Of a stretch of DNA of 63,559 nucleotides, positions 53,161 through 61,865 are shown piece after piece. The notes below the pieces were generated by a model. It did not search any database. It was not told where the DNA came from and saw only the letters and a list, made by a program, of their open reading frames with translations. Numbering within the stretch: position 1 is the stretch's first letter; each line of letters begins with the position of its first letter. The translations under genes were made by a program, and so were the position numbers. The DNA is from an uncultured Parabacteroides sp. (lineage in GTDB: Bacteria > Bacteroidota > Bacteroidia > Bacteroidales > Tannerellaceae), in the NCBI GenBank assembly GCA_934725305.1, contig CAKVBA010000011.1:1-63559 (forward strand), given 5' to 3'.

Positions 53161-54237
53161 ATGAAGACATTAACAATTGGAGATCTAAAAGCCCGTATTC
53201 CAATTATCCAAGGTGGAATGGGAGTTGGAATCTCTTTATCTGGTTTGGCTTCGGCTGTTGCAAATGAAGGCGGCATTGGTGTAATTTCAGCAGCAGGCTT
53301 GGGGCTTTTATATAAAAAGTTATCTCCCAGTAACTATACCGAAGCAGGTATTTTGGGTTTGAAAGAGGAGATTCGTAAGGCGCGTGAGAAGGCTAAAGGC
53401 ATCATTGGAGTAAACGTGATGGTTGCGCTTTCTGACTTTGCCGAGTTGGTAAAGACAAGTATTGCAGAAAAGGTGGATATCATCTTCAGTGGCGCCGGTT
53501 TGCCATTGGATCTTCCTTCTTTCTTGCAGAAAGACAGTGTGACCAAACTGGTACCTATCGTATCAAGTGCTCGCGCTGTGCGTGTGATCTGTGAAAAGTG
53601 GAAGAACCATTATGACTATCTGCCCGATGCAGTCGTGTTGGAAGGTCCGAAAGCGGGAGGCCATTTGGGTTATAAAGAGAATCAACTCGAAGATGAACGT
53701 TTCTCGCTGGAAGAGTTGTTGCCTCAAGTGGTTGAAGAGGTTTCTATTTACGAGAAGAAATATGATAAGAAGATACCCGTGATTGCCGCTGGTGGTATCT
53801 ATACAGGTGAAGACATCAAGCGTGTGATGGACCTTGGAGCATCAGGCGTTCAGATGGGAACTCGTTTTGTAACAACGGAAGAGTGCGATGCCTCGTTGGC
53901 TTTTAAAGAGACCTATATCCATGCCGAAGAAAAGGATATAGAGATCATTAAGAGTCCGGTGGGAATGCCTGGCCGAGCCATCCACTGTAGTTTCCTTGAT
54001 AAGGTGAAAGCGGGTATCAAACAGCCAAAGGTCTGTCCGTTCAACTGCATTAAGACGTGTGATATTTCCCGTAGTCCCTACTGTATTGTGACGGCACTTT
54101 ATAATGCCTTTAAGGGCAATTTTGAGAATGGATATGCCTTTGCAGGCACCAACGCTTGGCGAGCGAGTCGGATTACTTCTGTGAGAGAGACCATTTCCGA
54201 GCTGATGGCAGAGTGGAAGGCCAAGCTCGACCGCTGA
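53161..54237 (+). CDS. nitronate monooxygenase / FabK-like FMN protein
   Basis: 358 aa from ATG 53161 (MKTLTIGDLKARIPIIQGGMGVGISLSGLASAVANEGGIG); the frame runs open to 53059 through the promoter and was not used. It is a TIM barrel of the NMO/2-nitropropane dioxygenase family with FMN phosphate-binding segments VIAAGGIYTGEDIKR and GASGVQMGTRFV. The C-terminal CPFNCIKTCDISRSPYC has four cysteines, as in many Bacteroidales members. It oxidises nitronates or could act as an enoyl-ACP reductase; sequence alone does not decide. Confidence 0.88.
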   Translation: MKTLTIGDLKARIPIIQGGMGVGISLSGLASAVANEGGIGVISAAGLGLLYKKLSPSNYTEAGILGLKEEIRKAREKAKGIIGVNVMVALSDFAELVKTSIAEKVDIIFSGAGLPLDLPSFLQKDSVTKLVPIVSSARAVRVICEKWKNHYDYLPDAVVLEGPKAGGHLGYKENQLEDERFSLEELLPQVVEEVSIYEKKYDKKIPVIAAGGIYTGEDIKRVMDLGASGVQMGTRFVTTEECDASLAFKETYIHAEEKDIEIIKSPVGMPGRAIHCSFLDKVKAGIKQPKVCPFNCIKTCDISRSPYCIVTALYNAFKGNFENGYAFAGTNAWRASRITSVRETISELMAEWKAKLDR

Positions 54238-54257
54238 TGGCTTTTCCTTGAGAGTTT

Positions 54258-54288
54258 TTTGATTAACGGATAACAAATAATACCTTTG
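54258..54288 (+). promoter_or_regulatory. aroB promoter
   Basis: -33 TTTG at 54258-54261, 19-bp spacer, -7 TACCTTTG at 54281-54288; a textbook Bacteroidetes promoter, 28 bp before aroB. Confidence 0.75.
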
Positions 54289-54316
54289 TATATATTATAG
54301 TAAAAAGATAGAATAT

Positions 54317-55381
54317 ATGGCTGATCAAAAAGTAGTGATTAGTGAGAACTTGAAATCTGATTTGCAGGAATTTCTTTCTGCTGTGGATTGTGACAAAATG
54401 TTTATCCTTACTGATGTAAATACGAAGGAAAAATGTTATCCGTTGATACAAGAAATCCCGGCCCTGCAGGGAAGTACAATGATTACGGTTGAAGCAGGTG
54501 ATACACATAAAGGGTTAGAATCTTTGTCTTATATATGGAAAGCTCTTTCTGACGGAGGCGCTTCTCGTCATTCTTTACTGATTAATTTAGGTGGCGGTAT
54601 GGTGACCGATATGGGTGGCTTTGCTGCTGCTACATTTAAACGTGGAATCCGTTCAGTTAATATTCCAACTACTTTGATGGCTTCTGTTGATGCAGCAGTC
54701 GGCGGTAAAACCGGTATTAACTTCAATGGGTTGAAGAATGAAATAGGGGCATTTTATCCGCCTTTGTGCGTCTTTATCGATTGTGAGTTTTTGCGTACGC
54801 TCGACCGCGATAATCTGTTGTCGGGTTATGCCGAGATGATAAAGCATGCTTTGATTGATTCGATGAATACCTATGCTACAGTTATGCTCTTTGATCTGGA
54901 CTTGCCTATGAATTATGCCTTCCTGAATCGTATGGTGGCACAGTCGGTTGCTGTTAAGGAGCGTATTGTAGAAAAAGACCCGAAGGAGCAAGGCGTTCGT
55001 AAGGCGTTGAATTTTGGTCATACCATTGGGCATGCCTTTGAAAGTCTCTCTTTCAAGAAGAACAATCCTCTGTTGCATGGACATGCGGTAGCTGCCGGTA
55101 TTGTTTGTGAATTATATCTCTCTTATGTGCATTGCAATTTCCCCAAAGATAAATTGAGTCAGGTTGTTTACTATATCAAGGAGTATTATCGTCCTTTCCA
55201 TTTTGATTGTAAAGATTATGATGCGCTGTATGAATTGATGACACACGACAAGAAGAACGAGAATGGAGTGATTAATTTTACTTTACTGGCTAATATCGGA
55301 GAGGTGCGTATCAATCAGTCTGTAGGAAAGGAGAAAATATTAGAGGCTCTTGATTTTTATCGCGAAAGTTTTGGAGTATAA
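54317..55381 (+). CDS. aroB: 3-dehydroquinate synthase
   Basis: 354 aa. It converts DAHP to 3-dehydroquinate, the second step of the shikimate pathway, using NAD and a divalent metal. Visible are LINLGGGMVTDMGGFAAATFKRG, PTTLMASVDAAVGGKTGINF, the metal ligands in SGYAEMIKHALI, LNFGHTIGHAFES and LLHGHAVAAGI. Its last codons contain the -33 box of the tRNA-Pro promoter. Confidence 0.97.
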   Translation: MADQKVVISENLKSDLQEFLSAVDCDKMFILTDVNTKEKCYPLIQEIPALQGSTMITVEAGDTHKGLESLSYIWKALSDGGASRHSLLINLGGGMVTDMGGFAAATFKRGIRSVNIPTTLMASVDAAVGGKTGINFNGLKNEIGAFYPPLCVFIDCEFLRTLDRDNLLSGYAEMIKHALIDSMNTYATVMLFDLDLPMNYAFLNRMVAQSVAVKERIVEKDPKEQGVRKALNFGHTIGHAFESLSFKKNNPLLHGHAVAAGIVCELYLSYVHCNFPKDKLSQVVYYIKEYYRPFHFDCKDYDALYELMTHDKKNENGVINFTLLANIGEVRINQSVGKEKILEALDFYRESFGV

Positions 55382-55400
55382 ATAAAAAATACTACCTTTG
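55370..55400 (+). promoter_or_regulatory. tRNA-Pro promoter
   Basis: -33 TTTG (55370-55373) lies inside the end of aroB; 19-bp spacer; -7 TACCTTTG (55393-55400); 16 bp before the tRNA. Confidence 0.75.
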
Positions 55401-55416
55401 CACCCGTAATAAAAAA

Positions 55417-55491
55417 CGGGGTGTAGCTCAGCCCGGTTAGAGTACGCGTCTGGGGGGCGTGTGGTCGCTGGTTCGAATCCAGTCACCCCGA
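55417..55491 (+). tRNA. tRNA-Pro (anticodon GGG)
   Basis: Acceptor strands CGGGGTG and CACCCCG pair, D arm GCTC..GAGT, anticodon stem CGCGT/GCGTG with loop CTGGGGG (anticodon GGG), and T arm CTGG-TTCGAAT-CCAG. 75 nt with discriminator A and no encoded CCA. Confidence 0.95.
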
Positions 55492-55500
55492 CTGGTTTAA

Positions 55501-55541
55501 AGGCATTGATGATCTGATGATTGTCGATGCTTTTTGCTTTT
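55501..55541 (+). terminator. tRNA-Pro terminator
   Basis: GCATTGATGAT (55503-55513) pairs with ATTGTCGATGC (55520-55530) apart from one mismatch and wobbles, followed by TTTTTGCTTTT. Confidence 0.7.
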
Positions 55542-55573
55542 AGGTGGTTGATGTGAAAAATCAACCTATTAAA

Positions 55574-55640
55574 CCCAAATCAGTCATTAGAGATTTTCTT
55601 GTGCGAAAAGATAGCGGATTTTTCTAATGACCGAATTGGG
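55574..55640. mobile_element. 67-bp MITE, smallest member of the family
   Basis: Left end CCCAAATCAGTCATTAG (55574-55590) and right end CTAATGACCGAATTGGG (55624-55640) are inverted; a 5-bp direct repeat TTAAA flanks both ends (55569-55573, 55641-55645). Only 33 bp lie between the ends. It is inserted between tRNA-Pro and an IS66 fragment. Confidence 0.75.
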
Positions 55641-55645
55641 TTAAA

Positions 55646-55957
55646 ATGAATATCAGCAGCCTTGGCAAAAAGTTCGAAACCCTCAAGAAAAGATTGATAA
55701 AATGCCGTGACTACATCTTCAATTTTCTTGAAGATCCAATGATACCATCAGATAATAATGGGAGTGAGCGTGGAATACGCAAGTTGAAAATCAAACTGAA
55801 GAACTCTTGTACATTCCGCTCTGATTTAGGAGCAGACGCTTTTCTTGAATTACATTCAATCGTTGAAACTGCAAAGAAGCACAACAAAACACCATTCAAT
55901 GCTATTCAAGCCTTATTCGGGGGGGGTGAAGACTTGGCATGCTCTATCGCTGAATAG
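55646..55957 (+). pseudogene. IS66-type transposase, C-terminal fragment
   Basis: 103 codons with PSDNNGSERGIRKLKIKLKN and TFRSDLGADAFLELHSIVETAKKHNK, the block around the last catalytic Glu of IS66 transposases. The rest of the transposase and the IS ends are missing. A run of eight G (55919-55926) near the end may have caused a frameshift. The MITE lies directly upstream, so IS debris has gathered behind the tRNA gene. Confidence 0.8.
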
Positions 55958-55968
55958 TTACTAAAATT

Positions 55969-56946
55969 TCAACTTTTGTCATCTACTAAAAAAGTTTTAT
56001 GAGTGTCTGTTGGCAGTACGATGTAGAAATCAGCTTTGCCTCGATTAACTGGATTCAATTCCGACAATTTGTCTTGATAGACCGTGGAAACAGTTATGAT
56101 CCTGATTGCAGGTCTGAACTCTTTAAGATATGTAATAATACCTTTCCCACAATCCGAGTGGTAATTGCCGTTGATATGTATAAATACCCCTGTCAGGTTA
56201 TCTGCAATATTACGGGCCATTACTGCATCCTTTAATGCTTGAGCCCGTGTCATGTATAACGTCTTTTCAACTAATTGTTGTTTCTGTTCGTTGGTCAGAG
56301 CCTTTGATGGGCTTGTTTTATCATGTTTTGCCGATACGGTCTTCAACATAGCCGATGCCTTTGTAAAAAACGGATTGGGCTCCTGGATAGCTTCAACCCG
56401 CTCCAGCTCTTTTCCAAAATATAGCTGAGAGCTCTGTGGAAATTTTCGGAGCGCATCCACATTCCCGACAGACACAGCCCGTGCATACCGACGGGGGACA
56501 TTGGTTGCTATGAGTCGGATCCCCCTTTCTTTAGCGCATTTTACTACAGGCGCATAGTCTGTCTTGTAATTATCCCACAGATAAGTCTCAGCCAGAAATC
56601 GTTCCTCTGAAATCAGTCCGGCCATATATTCGTCCACCTTGAGTTGTGTATCAGCTTCAAACATTTCCATGCCTAACGTCAGTTTATTATCCAGTCTGTC
56701 TGCTAGTGATGTAAAAACAACACGTTCCAGCCAGTGAACCACTGAGCTGTTATGATATTCACCAAAGAAAATCACATCACTCTGTGCCATAGCCTCTATC
56801 ATATCTCCGAACGAGGAAGGCACCCCTTCGTCCGTATAAAGCATATAAGCAGGCTTATCGGTTACACACTGTGCGACCGCTTGTACAGGAAAAAGCAAAG
56901 CGGCAGCTACGGCCGCTTTACTTAGAAAACTATTTATTGAAAACAT
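55969..56946 (-). CDS. ChaN-type haem/iron-binding protein
   Basis: 325 aa with signal MFSINSFLSKAAVAAALLFPVQAVAQ. It matches the ChaN/haem-binding uptake family: SDVIFFGEYHNSSVVHWLERVV, LTLGMEMFEADTQLKVDEYM, ETYLWDNYKTDYAPVVKCAKERGIRLIATNVPRRYARAVS and HINGNYHSDCGKGIITYL. The Glu-x-His (GEYH) and the later NGNYHSD hold the presumed metal or haem contacts. It is the last gene of the operon and overlaps the DUF4374 stop by one base, so it probably works with that uptake system. Confidence 0.85.
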   Translation of the reverse strand: MFSINSFLSKAAVAAALLFPVQAVAQCVTDKPAYMLYTDEGVPSSFGDMIEAMAQSDVIFFGEYHNSSVVHWLERVVFTSLADRLDNKLTLGMEMFEADTQLKVDEYMAGLISEERFLAETYLWDNYKTDYAPVVKCAKERGIRLIATNVPRRYARAVSVGNVDALRKFPQSSQLYFGKELERVEAIQEPNPFFTKASAMLKTVSAKHDKTSPSKALTNEQKQQLVEKTLYMTRAQALKDAVMARNIADNLTGVFIHINGNYHSDCGKGIITYLKEFRPAIRIITVSTVYQDKLSELNPVNRGKADFYIVLPTDTHKTFLVDDKS

Positions 56947-58295
56947 TACTTAGTAACATTTTTTACACTATACATACGTAGAAAATCCAGTCCAGCATCT
57001 ATTGAGAAAGATTTCTTCACTTCACCAGATGGGATGTTCAGCGAATAAACCAAAGCCTGGCGAGTATCTCCCTCCTGCACCGAGTTTACCCCTAGGTATA
57101 CACTATTACCAATCTGAGCAATGTAGTTGTTGAATCCACCTGTACTCCACGGCAAATCTACATCACCCACCTTCACTCGCGTAAGTGTTTTCTGTGCACT
57201 GTCAAAAATAGCATAATAATAGGCATCGTACACATAATTCTCGCTATCACCTTTATTTCCGTTGTAATAGCGTTCGTGATCGCCTACAAAGAACAAAGCC
57301 TTGCCCGGACTAAGATATTTCACGATAAGAATGTTAGTATCCTTGACAGGCTGGAACAAGTAACTCTTGTCTGTTTTCTTCTCTCCGCTTTTCATACGGA
57401 TAATAACACACTCTGGTATTGGTCCACCCGGTTTATAGTTAGAGCCTTTCATCAAACAAATCAGATACAAGTCACCGTTTTCATCAAAGTAAGCCTTTTC
57501 TTGTTGAGTGTCGCCATAAGCTTCAAGTGCTAGCCCCGAAACGCGATCGTCTTCGAAAGTTTCTTCCATAGCCATTGTTTTTTCGTCAATAATAGCTACA
57601 GCAAGTGGTCCTCTTACTGTATTAGGGGCACCCGTCATCGGGTGAACTCCTTCACCCTTATAATGGATTGAGGTGAAAAAAAGCAATTTTCCGTCTGCTT
57701 TACGGTAACGGATATGACCGGAAGTACTGAACTTATAAGCATCCGGATACTTTTCATGCAAGTCGAACTCTCCCTCACCGATAAGTTTCATACTTTGGGT
57801 ATCAAATTTAGCCCAAATATGCTTCTTGGTAGTAGAAATATACTGCGACAGTAACAAGACATTGTCACCTATCCATTCGTGCGAGGCAGAAATAGCTCTT
57901 GTCATCTGTCCTTTCTTAAATATTTTCTCACCGTAAGGACATTCTCCCACACTGACTAGCTGAGTTCCAGTGAGTTTATATTTCACAATACCATCATCTC
58001 CCTCCGTAGCAAAGTAATAATATCCATCTTTCTGGATGGCTCCGATGTTGATTTTACCAGTTATCTCCACACCGCTACCAGTAACGTTTACTATCTGTTC
58101 AGTATTGGTCGGGTCGTCCACTCTAGCTACGAAAGTTCCAGTTGAACTAGTACCCTTTACTGAAAGAAACAGGTCCAAATGCGAATCACTTGTTATCGGA
58201 GTTTCCTGTTCTGGAGTAACGTTTGGTTCATCTTTTGTACACGAAGTAAAAGTCAGAGCCGTCAACAATGCGGCACAATACATAATTTTTTTCAT
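56946..58295 (-). CDS. DUF4374 lipoprotein, putative siderophore- or haem-binding
   Basis: 449 aa. Lipoprotein signal MKKIMYCAALLTALTFTSC with Cys19. The rest has repeated beta-blade patterns (GYYYFATEGDDGIVKYKLTG, ADGKLLFFTSIHYKG, NGDLYLICLMKGSNY, YYYAIFDSAQKTLTRV), so a propeller is likely. DUF4374 lipoproteins accompany TonB receptors in iron uptake loci; the layout resembles the XusABC xenosiderophore locus of Bacteroides thetaiotaomicron (recalled, not checked). It is probably surface exposed. Confidence 0.85.
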   Translation of the reverse strand: MKKIMYCAALLTALTFTSCTKDEPNVTPEQETPITSDSHLDLFLSVKGTSSTGTFVARVDDPTNTEQIVNVTGSGVEITGKINIGAIQKDGYYYFATEGDDGIVKYKLTGTQLVSVGECPYGEKIFKKGQMTRAISASHEWIGDNVLLLSQYISTTKKHIWAKFDTQSMKLIGEGEFDLHEKYPDAYKFSTSGHIRYRKADGKLLFFTSIHYKGEGVHPMTGAPNTVRGPLAVAIIDEKTMAMEETFEDDRVSGLALEAYGDTQQEKAYFDENGDLYLICLMKGSNYKPGGPIPECVIIRMKSGEKKTDKSYLFQPVKDTNILIVKYLSPGKALFFVGDHERYYNGNKGDSENYVYDAYYYAIFDSAQKTLTRVKVGDVDLPWSTGGFNNYIAQIGNSVYLGVNSVQEGDTRQALVYSLNIPSGEVKKSFSIDAGLDFLRMYSVKNVTK

Positions 58296-58319
58296 TTTCC
58301 CTATTTTTGTTATTAAAGT

Positions 58320-59345
58320 TTATCTTTGTTTTCTTCTCTTGTCTGTTCTGGCCTTTTTCAAGCGTAAATACAGATATGATCCATAAACACTAATCAGAAT
58401 AACTATATTGGCTATACATTTGCACGGAGTTGAAAATTCCACATTTGAGAACTTGAACTTCCCGCTGAAGTTATGATTACCACCATTAGGACCTTTTTCT
58501 TCTTTCATCGACATACCCAGGAAAGAAGCCTTTTCCTTTTTCTGTGGTGAGGTGAACGCAGCATGAGGTGTCTGATCATTGCCAAACTGCCTGTCTTTCT
58601 GCAGAGCCGAAGCAGCTATTACTTCTGTTTTGGCCATTTTTTCCTGTCTTTCCCAGTAGGTCACTAACGAGCCTGTATCAATACCCGCGGAGTGAATAAA
58701 CAGCATCGCATACAGAGCATACGACCAGCGTTGCACACTTTTCCATTTTTTATACCCCATTTTTTTGCGTATCCTGTCAAACGAGGTTATCCATAGTACG
58801 AGGAACAGTACAGTCATTACGATTCCTAGCAGAAAGACACCGTTGGTAATACCCTGGCCCAAAGCACTTACTACCCTATCTTCTGCAACCAGCGTATCGT
58901 GGTCGGCAAAATAATTCCATGCACCGGGTACCACCAAAAGAATACGTTTCAACGCATGCGGAATCACAGCAAATCCTACGATGATGGACAACTCCTTACG
59001 TATCAGCATGAGCTTCCCCACTGCCGGAATCTTGGGATTCAGTGCTCCCATATACATGATGATTACCAGCATGGGATGTATAAAATAAGTAGCATATGTA
59101 AATTCAATGAAAATATCTCCGAGGATAGGTAAGTATATGATATTCACCATATCTATGCCGAAAATGTTAAGAATAGGTAGGATCGACAAACCTCCCATAA
59201 CACCGAACACCCAATACAGAAAGCGAGCATGCTTTTTTATACTTTTGGCAAAAGTAATGGTAAGTATACTCCAAAAAAACACTGCCACTAGAAAGCCAGA
59301 CAATGAATTGAAAAAAACGATCAAATCAATAACAGTTCTAATCAT
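58320..59345 (-). CDS. ferric-reductase-like transmembrane protein
   Basis: 341 aa with about six helices in the first 230 residues and one near the C-terminus (about 308-328). Conserved-looking histidines occur in or beside helices (His39, His90 in YFIHPMLVIIMY, His130 in VIPHALKRILL, and LFIHSAG), the pattern of di-haem ferric reductase or MsrQ-like domains. No FAD or NADPH domain follows; instead there is a charged periplasmic or cytoplasmic stretch. Between the TonB receptor and the DUF4374 lipoprotein it would reduce imported Fe(III) at the inner membrane (inference). Confidence 0.75.
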   Translation of the reverse strand: MIRTVIDLIVFFNSLSGFLVAVFFWSILTITFAKSIKKHARFLYWVFGVMGGLSILPILNIFGIDMVNIIYLPILGDIFIEFTYATYFIHPMLVIIMYMGALNPKIPAVGKLMLIRKELSIIVGFAVIPHALKRILLVVPGAWNYFADHDTLVAEDRVVSALGQGITNGVFLLGIVMTVLFLVLWITSFDRIRKKMGYKKWKSVQRWSYALYAMLFIHSAGIDTGSLVTYWERQEKMAKTEVIAASALQKDRQFGNDQTPHAAFTSPQKKEKASFLGMSMKEEKGPNGGNHNFSGKFKFSNVEFSTPCKCIANIVILISVYGSYLYLRLKKARTDKRRKQR

Positions 59346-59388
59346 AATTGTGTTAATTTATAGTTGTTGTTGTGAATTTCTCCTGATT

Positions 59389-61773
59389 TTAATTGAAGAA
59401 CATCCTGAACTTACAGAATAATGCCCGCCCAGGTTTTTGCAGCTTATAGTTATCATAAAGTAATTGATCGAACAGATTATTACATTCCAAGGAAACGCTG
59501 TATCTGTTATCCAGCCAGAAGAACGTAGCCGACAGGTTGTGACAATTCTGTGTGGGAATAATCGACTTGCTGTCCTTATGTCCAAACGTAGACCAAGTTA
59601 GGTAGAACCATTTAACGTACTGGTAGTCATACTCAAATTTGAGTTTGTTGTTCGCACCAAGCAAATTCCGGAATGTATAGCTAGCGTTGATATTGGCATA
59701 GAGGCTTGGTCGGTTCGGAATCTGCTGCTTATAGGCCGCATTCGGTTTCCCATCTGAAATCTTGGTTTCCATCATATCAATCGCCTTTTCGTATGACAAG
59801 TTTCCCTTAAGCAACAATTTATCTGCATATTGCAACCCAACTTCTGTCTCGAGACCTTTAATGCTTATCCGTGACAGATTTTTAAATGTATATGTTTCAC
59901 GGTCCTGCACAGCCATTATGAAATCGTGCACATCGCGATAAAACACACCAGCCTCGTAGAACACATTGAATTGGCTGTTGCAATCCCAGTTACCATATAA
60001 ATTGACATTATAATTATTACTTTTTTCTGGTTCAAGTGCATAATTAGCATTAATATTGTCGCCATCCCCTAGCAGTTCCATTGCACCCGGAAGGCGAACA
60101 CTGTACTCATACGACAGCTTTGCCGACAAAATACTATGTAACTTATAACGGGTTCCAAACCCATAGCAAGTAAACCATTTTGATGTACGGCTTCGTTCAC
60201 TGTCATAGCCAGACGTATGGCTATCCCCACTTCCCACAGTCTTTTCTTCAATTCTCACCGTATTAATAAATTCCTTAACGAAAAAAGTGTTGTGCCATTT
60301 TCCGCTCCATAAGTCAAGGTCGTAGGAGAGATTCAAAAAATGGCGAGTCAGATAGTCGGTCGCCCCACCATCTCCTTTGGTTTCATCAGAAGTTTCCTGA
60401 TTCATCCTATCAACTGTAGCATTGAGCAAATAATTAAAGTTTAACGAACTGTGCTGAGCCAAACGGTAATCCAGATTTACTCTAGCAGACGTATTGGGCC
60501 GATTATAATATCGAATAACTGGATAACTGTTTAGTTCCGCATAGTCGGCTGGGCGATGATGACCATTCCAAAAATAAATTACCATTGCCGTATCCACGGT
60601 CGTAGATTTCTGCCACGTATGTGAAGCATTAGCCGATAGTGTGAGTCCTTCCGCAAGGAAGTTTTTCTTACGATAGCGTATACCAAGATTCCATGAGCGG
60701 TTTTTCCGGTGTGCCGCACCATAAACCACATCTTGGGTAGCCCCCGTCTGGATGTCCTTGTCTACATTAGTGAACGAAGCCGTAACGTACAGGAAATCAG
60801 CCAATAACTTATTTGTAAAACCCGTTTCCAATTGAGCAAAGACCGAACGATAATCATCGTGAAAACGTTTGAAGTCACCTGTCTCAAATTCATTCTTTTC
60901 CGGGTTCAATACCCTGACTCCCTTCATGGTATAGTTATTCTTTGAAAAATTATAACCAACCGACGGTTTGAACGTCAGTCCCGTTTTGGGCTCGATAATC
61001 TGTGCATTGAAATCTACCTGATGTGTGTTAAACGATCCCAGTCGATAAGATATATCGTAATAATTTTTCTTACTCTCATTAGTCACAATATTGATAGCAC
61101 CACCTAGAGCATCACCGCCTAAATAAGCTGGAACTACACCTTTATAAACCTCCACCCGATCAACGATACTGGTTGGGATATTCTCTAATGAGAAACTTTC
61201 CCCTTTCGCAGCCATTGGAATGCCGTCTACATAATAGCGGATAGAATTACCACCCATACCATTAAGTGTAAGATTATAGTCGGAACCTATACCACCGCTA
61301 CGACGAATACGTACACCAATGCCTTTTTCCACTTCATTAGCAATAGTTTGTATGGAACTAAGTTTAGACGATACATCAATAGCATTGGCAGAAAAAACAC
61401 CTCTTTTAACTTTGGTATTTTTTGACTCTCCGACGACTACCACGTTGTTTATCATAACAACATCCTCTTCCAAAGAAAAGTTAATAGTACAGTTACTTTC
61501 TACAAATACTATTTGTGTTTTTTCTTTGTAACTGATACAACTTACCGTCAGTTTATGTCTCCCTTTTGCTACTTTCAACGAGTACTTGCCATCAACATTA
61601 GTTACAGAACCTGAACTACCATTACCGACCTTAACTGTAACTCCCACCAGTGGTTCGCCCTGACTAGAATTTATAGTTCCACTTATTATATATTTCTCTT
61701 CTTGGCAATAAGCTTCAAATGAGCTTAAAATGACAAATATACACATCAATAAGATTATTAATCTACTTTTCAT
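59389..61773 (-). CDS. TonB-dependent outer membrane receptor (iron/haem uptake)
   Basis: 794 aa. Signal MKSRLIILLMCIFVILSSFEAYCQ, a carboxypeptidase-regulatory-like domain (YIISGTINSSQGEPLVGVTV, about 29-115), a plug (about 125-230: GVRIRRSGGIGSDYNLTLNGMGGNSIRYYVDGIPM and EVYKGVVPAYLGGDALGGAINIV) and a 22-strand barrel ending CKFRMFFN with terminal aromatic residues. It starts the four-gene operon at 55969-61773. No SusD partner is present, which fits a metal or haem rather than a glycan substrate. Confidence 0.92.
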   Translation of the reverse strand: MKSRLIILLMCIFVILSSFEAYCQEEKYIISGTINSSQGEPLVGVTVKVGNGSSGSVTNVDGKYSLKVAKGRHKLTVSCISYKEKTQIVFVESNCTINFSLEEDVVMINNVVVVGESKNTKVKRGVFSANAIDVSSKLSSIQTIANEVEKGIGVRIRRSGGIGSDYNLTLNGMGGNSIRYYVDGIPMAAKGESFSLENIPTSIVDRVEVYKGVVPAYLGGDALGGAINIVTNESKKNYYDISYRLGSFNTHQVDFNAQIIEPKTGLTFKPSVGYNFSKNNYTMKGVRVLNPEKNEFETGDFKRFHDDYRSVFAQLETGFTNKLLADFLYVTASFTNVDKDIQTGATQDVVYGAAHRKNRSWNLGIRYRKKNFLAEGLTLSANASHTWQKSTTVDTAMVIYFWNGHHRPADYAELNSYPVIRYYNRPNTSARVNLDYRLAQHSSLNFNYLLNATVDRMNQETSDETKGDGGATDYLTRHFLNLSYDLDLWSGKWHNTFFVKEFINTVRIEEKTVGSGDSHTSGYDSERSRTSKWFTCYGFGTRYKLHSILSAKLSYEYSVRLPGAMELLGDGDNINANYALEPEKSNNYNVNLYGNWDCNSQFNVFYEAGVFYRDVHDFIMAVQDRETYTFKNLSRISIKGLETEVGLQYADKLLLKGNLSYEKAIDMMETKISDGKPNAAYKQQIPNRPSLYANINASYTFRNLLGANNKLKFEYDYQYVKWFYLTWSTFGHKDSKSIIPTQNCHNLSATFFWLDNRYSVSLECNNLFDQLLYDNYKLQKPGRALFCKFRMFFN

Positions 61774-61804
61774 CAGATATTACTTAAATCTTTATTTTCG
61801 GCAG

Positions 61805-61812
61805 CAAAGGTA
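61805..61812 (-). promoter_or_regulatory. -7 box of the iron-uptake operon
   Basis: TACCTTTG on the minus strand, 32 bp before the receptor start, with TTG about 20 bp further upstream. The IS4-type element begins about 55 bp beyond. Confidence 0.6.
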
Positions 61813-61865
61813 GAGGAAGTAAACACATAGTACAATCGCTATTTTTAGGTATTTTTATTATCACC

